DNA from: Anabaena cylindrica PCC 7122 | GTDB taxonomy: Bacteria > Cyanobacteriota > Cyanobacteriia > Cyanobacteriales > Nostocaceae | Direction: 5' to 3' | Assembly: GCF_000317695.1 (NCBI RefSeq) | Contig: NC_019771.1 | Span: 372,001 to 436,000, forward strand | DNA: 64,000 nt | Notes under the pieces: model-generated | What the model was told of the DNA's origin: nothing | What the model saw: only the letters and a program-made list of their open reading frames with translations | The model's database searches: none | Program-made: the position numbers and the translations under genes | Shown: positions 61,829 to 64,000 of the stretch, piece after piece | Layout: each line of letters starts with the position of its first letter | Numbering within the stretch: the stretch's first letter is position 1

Positions 61829-64000
61829 ATGAACAAAATAACTTTTTATATCGTTTTGTTACAAAGTTTGTTTTTAGGAATGGGGAGTACTAACGCTCAG
61901 TCACTACCAATCAATCGACTTAAAGCGGTAATAGAAACAGGATTCAAGCCAGGAAAGGCGACTGAAAGCACATTACCAGCATCACAAGTATGGGTAATTA
62001 ATCAGGATCAACAAGTACAAAAACAACCTTTTATGTGGGTAGTTAAAGATCCACATCAAGCCAGACAGCAACCATTTCTGCAAGCTGCTAAAACTCCCAA
62101 AAAACCAGGCAGTTCCACCAAGCCATCTCCAGAAGATGGGTTAGAATCGTTTGATGAAGTGGTGAAAGATAGTCAAAAGCTAGAAGGGCTATTTACTCTC
62201 TATCGCCAAAAAGAGAAAAATAAAATATATTTAGAAATTAAGCCAGAGCAACTACAAAAAAACTTCCTAGCTACAGCCACCTTGGAATCTGGTATTGGCG
62301 AAGGAGGTATTTATAGTGGTATGCCATTGCAAGATTTTTTGTTTTATTTCCAACGAGTAGACAATAACTTACACTTTGTAGTTCGTAATGTTAATTTTCG
62401 TACTCGTCAAGGAGATCCCCAAGCGCGATCACTTGCTCGTTCTTTTAGTGACTCTGTTCTCTACACTATTCCCATTAAAAGTATTAATTCTGAACGCAAA
62501 ACTATCCTTATTGATTTAGGCGATTTGTTGCTGACAGACTTGGCAGGATTATCTGTAAATTTAGAATTAACTTCTAACTCAGAGCAAACTTATTTTGGTA
62601 ATGCTAAAGCTTTTCCCCACAATCTAGAAATTGAATCAATTTTTAACTTCTCTAATAATAGTGGTGGCAAAAATGAAAGCGAGAATTTTGAAGTTTTACC
62701 TGATAATCGAGGCTTTACTCTGCGGGTTCACTATAGCCTTTCCCAACTACCTAATAATTATTATATACCCAGATTAGCAGATGATCGGGTGGGATATTTT
62801 CTCACTGCACATCAAGATTTATCTATAGATGATCGTAATGATCCTTTTGTGCGTTATATTAATCGCTGGAATTTAGAAAAACAAGATCCTACAGCCGCAA
62901 TTTCTCCACCTAAAAAGCCGATTGTTTTCTGGATTGATAACGCCGTACCTTTTGAATATCGTGATGCTATTAAAGAAGGCGTATTAATGTGGAATCAAGC
63001 CTTTTTGAAAGCGGGATTTAAAAATGCAATTGAAGTCCGACAAATGCCCGATAATCCTACATGGGATGCTGCGGATATTCGTTACAATACAATTCGCTGG
63101 ATTAATACAATAGATGGATATTTTGCTATGGGACCATCTCGTGTTAATCCATTAACTGGAGAAATTTTAGATGCAGATATTATTGTTGATGCGAGTTTTT
63201 TGCGGGCATTAAAAAACGAATATCGTCAAATTGTTTTACCCAACAAAACAAAAATTCGTACTTCCTTATCAGCATTGATGGAAAATGGACTACTTTGTGG
63301 AAAAAGTGATAAAACTACCAAAGGATTAAGGGGTAATTTATCCAAACTAGCAGGAGAGTATGATTTATGCTACGGAATAGAAGCTGCTAATCAATTTGCT
63401 TTTGGTTCTTTAGCAATGTCTCTGTTACCAAATATTACTCCTACTAAACAACAGGTGCAGGATTATATCCATCAATATTTACGTTTAATTATTGCCCATG
63501 AAGTTGGTCATACTTTAGGTTTGCGTCATAATTTTCGTGGTAGTACTCTCTTACCACCAGAGGAAATGAATAATCGTGAAATCACCCGCAGTAAAGGCTT
63601 AACAGCTTCGGTGATGGATTATGTTCCACCAAATATAGCTCCTTATGGGACTCAACAAGGAGATTATTTTCCTGATATGGTGGGAAGCTATGATCAATGG
63701 GCAATTCAGTATGGTTATACTCCTACTCAAGCTAAAACTCCCATTGCAGAAAAACCATTTTTAGAACAAATTGCTAAACAATCAGAAAACCCAGATTTGA
63801 GTTATTCTCCAGATGAAGATGTATCTAGTATTGACCCTACATCGGCCCCTTGGGATAATAGTAATAATGTGCTAATTTATTCAAAATGGCAGTTGAATAA
63901 TTCTCGTTTGATGTGGGAAAAATTAAATAAAGGTCATTCAATTGAGGGAGATAGTTACAGCGATTTAAGCGAAAAATTTAGCACTATATTTGGTAATTAT
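61829..64000 (+). CDS. Secreted zinc-dependent metalloprotease (metzincin; runs off the window)
   Basis: An open frame from ATG 61829 continues to the end of the window (724 codons, no stop). It has a signal peptide (MNKITFYIVLLQSLFLGMG, cleavage near TNAQS), a long N-terminal region that looks like DUF5117/5118-type propeptide sequence, and a catalytic HEVGHTLGLRH (residues 557-567, complete HExxHxxGxxH), followed by SVMDY with the Met-turn at about residue 596. This places it among metzincin-like zinc proteases, exported to the periplasm or medium. AGGA precedes the ATG. Target proteins are unknown. The C-terminus lies outside the window. Confidence 0.88.
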   Translation, partial: MNKITFYIVLLQSLFLGMGSTNAQSLPINRLKAVIETGFKPGKATESTLPASQVWVINQDQQVQKQPFMWVVKDPHQARQQPFLQAAKTPKKPGSSTKPSPEDGLESFDEVVKDSQKLEGLFTLYRQKEKNKIYLEIKPEQLQKNFLATATLESGIGEGGIYSGMPLQDFLFYFQRVDNNLHFVVRNVNFRTRQGDPQARSLARSFSDSVLYTIPIKSINSERKTILIDLGDLLLTDLAGLSVNLELTSNSEQTYFGNAKAFPHNLEIESIFNFSNNSGGKNESENFEVLPDNRGFTLRVHYSLSQLPNNYYIPRLADDRVGYFLTAHQDLSIDDRNDPFVRYINRWNLEKQDPTAAISPPKKPIVFWIDNAVPFEYRDAIKEGVLMWNQAFLKAGFKNAIEVRQMPDNPTWDAADIRYNTIRWINTIDGYFAMGPSRVNPLTGEILDADIIVDASFLRALKNEYRQIVLPNKTKIRTSLSALMENGLLCGKSDKTTKGLRGNLSKLAGEYDLCYGIEAANQFAFGSLAMSLLPNITPTKQQVQDYIHQYLRLIIAHEVGHTLGLRHNFRGSTLLPPEEMNNREITRSKGLTASVMDYVPPNIAPYGTQQGDYFPDMVGSYDQWAIQYGYTPTQAKTPIAEKPFLEQIAKQSENPDLSYSPDEDVSSIDPTSAPWDNSNNVLIYSKWQLNNSRLMWEKLNKGHSIEGDSYSDLSEKFSTIFGNY

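Noticed and set aside
1..64000. tRNA, rRNA, CRISPR array or complete IS element
   Set aside because: No cloverleaf with a GTTCRANTC T-loop, no regularly spaced direct repeats with spacers, and no transposase frame were found by eye.

Overview
The window looks like chromosome of a filamentous, heterocyst-forming cyanobacterium (Nostocales, Anabaena/Nostoc type). The evidence is the many GCGATCGC (HIP1) octamers, photosynthesis genes (petM, ycf39, a CruA-type lycopene cyclase, CP12, an NblR-like regulator), the glutamine synthetase inactivating factor gifA, heptanucleotide short tandem repeats, many small inverted-repeat elements, and a patX gene whose product carries the heterocyst-inhibition pentapeptide RGSGR. 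No rRNA, tRNA, CRISPR array, prophage or complete insertion sequence was seen.

Layout. 1-4.1 kb is a nitrogen and heterocyst block: the 3' part of glnA, convergent gifA with an NtcA-type site, a methyltransferase, and patX preceded by a 65-bp tandem repeat. 4.2-14.8 kb holds an FAD oxidoreductase, then a surface-polysaccharide-like group (three GT4 glycosyltransferases, a PIG-L deacetylase, a membrane-anchored beta-propeller protein) separated by long AT-rich gaps. 15-23 kb is mixed: a dynamin-like/DUF697 GTPase, a CP12 variant, a VapBC-type module with a frameshifted toxin, a nucleotidyltransferase/phosphomannomutase-like fusion, and small proteins. 23-34.6 kb has a class A penicillin-binding protein, an EEP-family hydrolase, an OmpR regulator, a TAXI-type binding protein, a cysteine-less rhodanese, an RNase D-like exonuclease, two CAP proteins and trpB. 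34.7-46.5 kb has the CruA-type cyclase, a coiled-coil protein, a three-gene operon around a YcgR/YcgQ-type permease pair, a PEP-CTERM protein and a GH57 enzyme. 46.5-49.1 kb is the most unusual accessory segment: an orphan AbrB-type antitoxin, an overlapping operon of two DUF488 proteins plus a dual-OB-like protein, then two interleaved gene fragments. 49.4-64 kb is mostly housekeeping: an SDR, pheT, a hexapeptide acyltransferase, a Rieske-type oxygenase lacking its Rieske centre, pdxA, petM, ycf39, nadK, the NblR-like regulator and a metzincin protease that runs off the end.

How genes work together. glnA and gifA form the enzyme/inhibitor pair controlling ammonium assimilation. patX and the high glutamine synthetase level of heterocysts link the left end to nitrogen-fixing development. 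petM, ycf39 and the NblR-like gene sit together as a photosynthesis neighbourhood with nadK and pdxA. Repeats are a major theme: two short-element families with different cores share similar ends, and elements lie directly against, or supply codons to, several genes.
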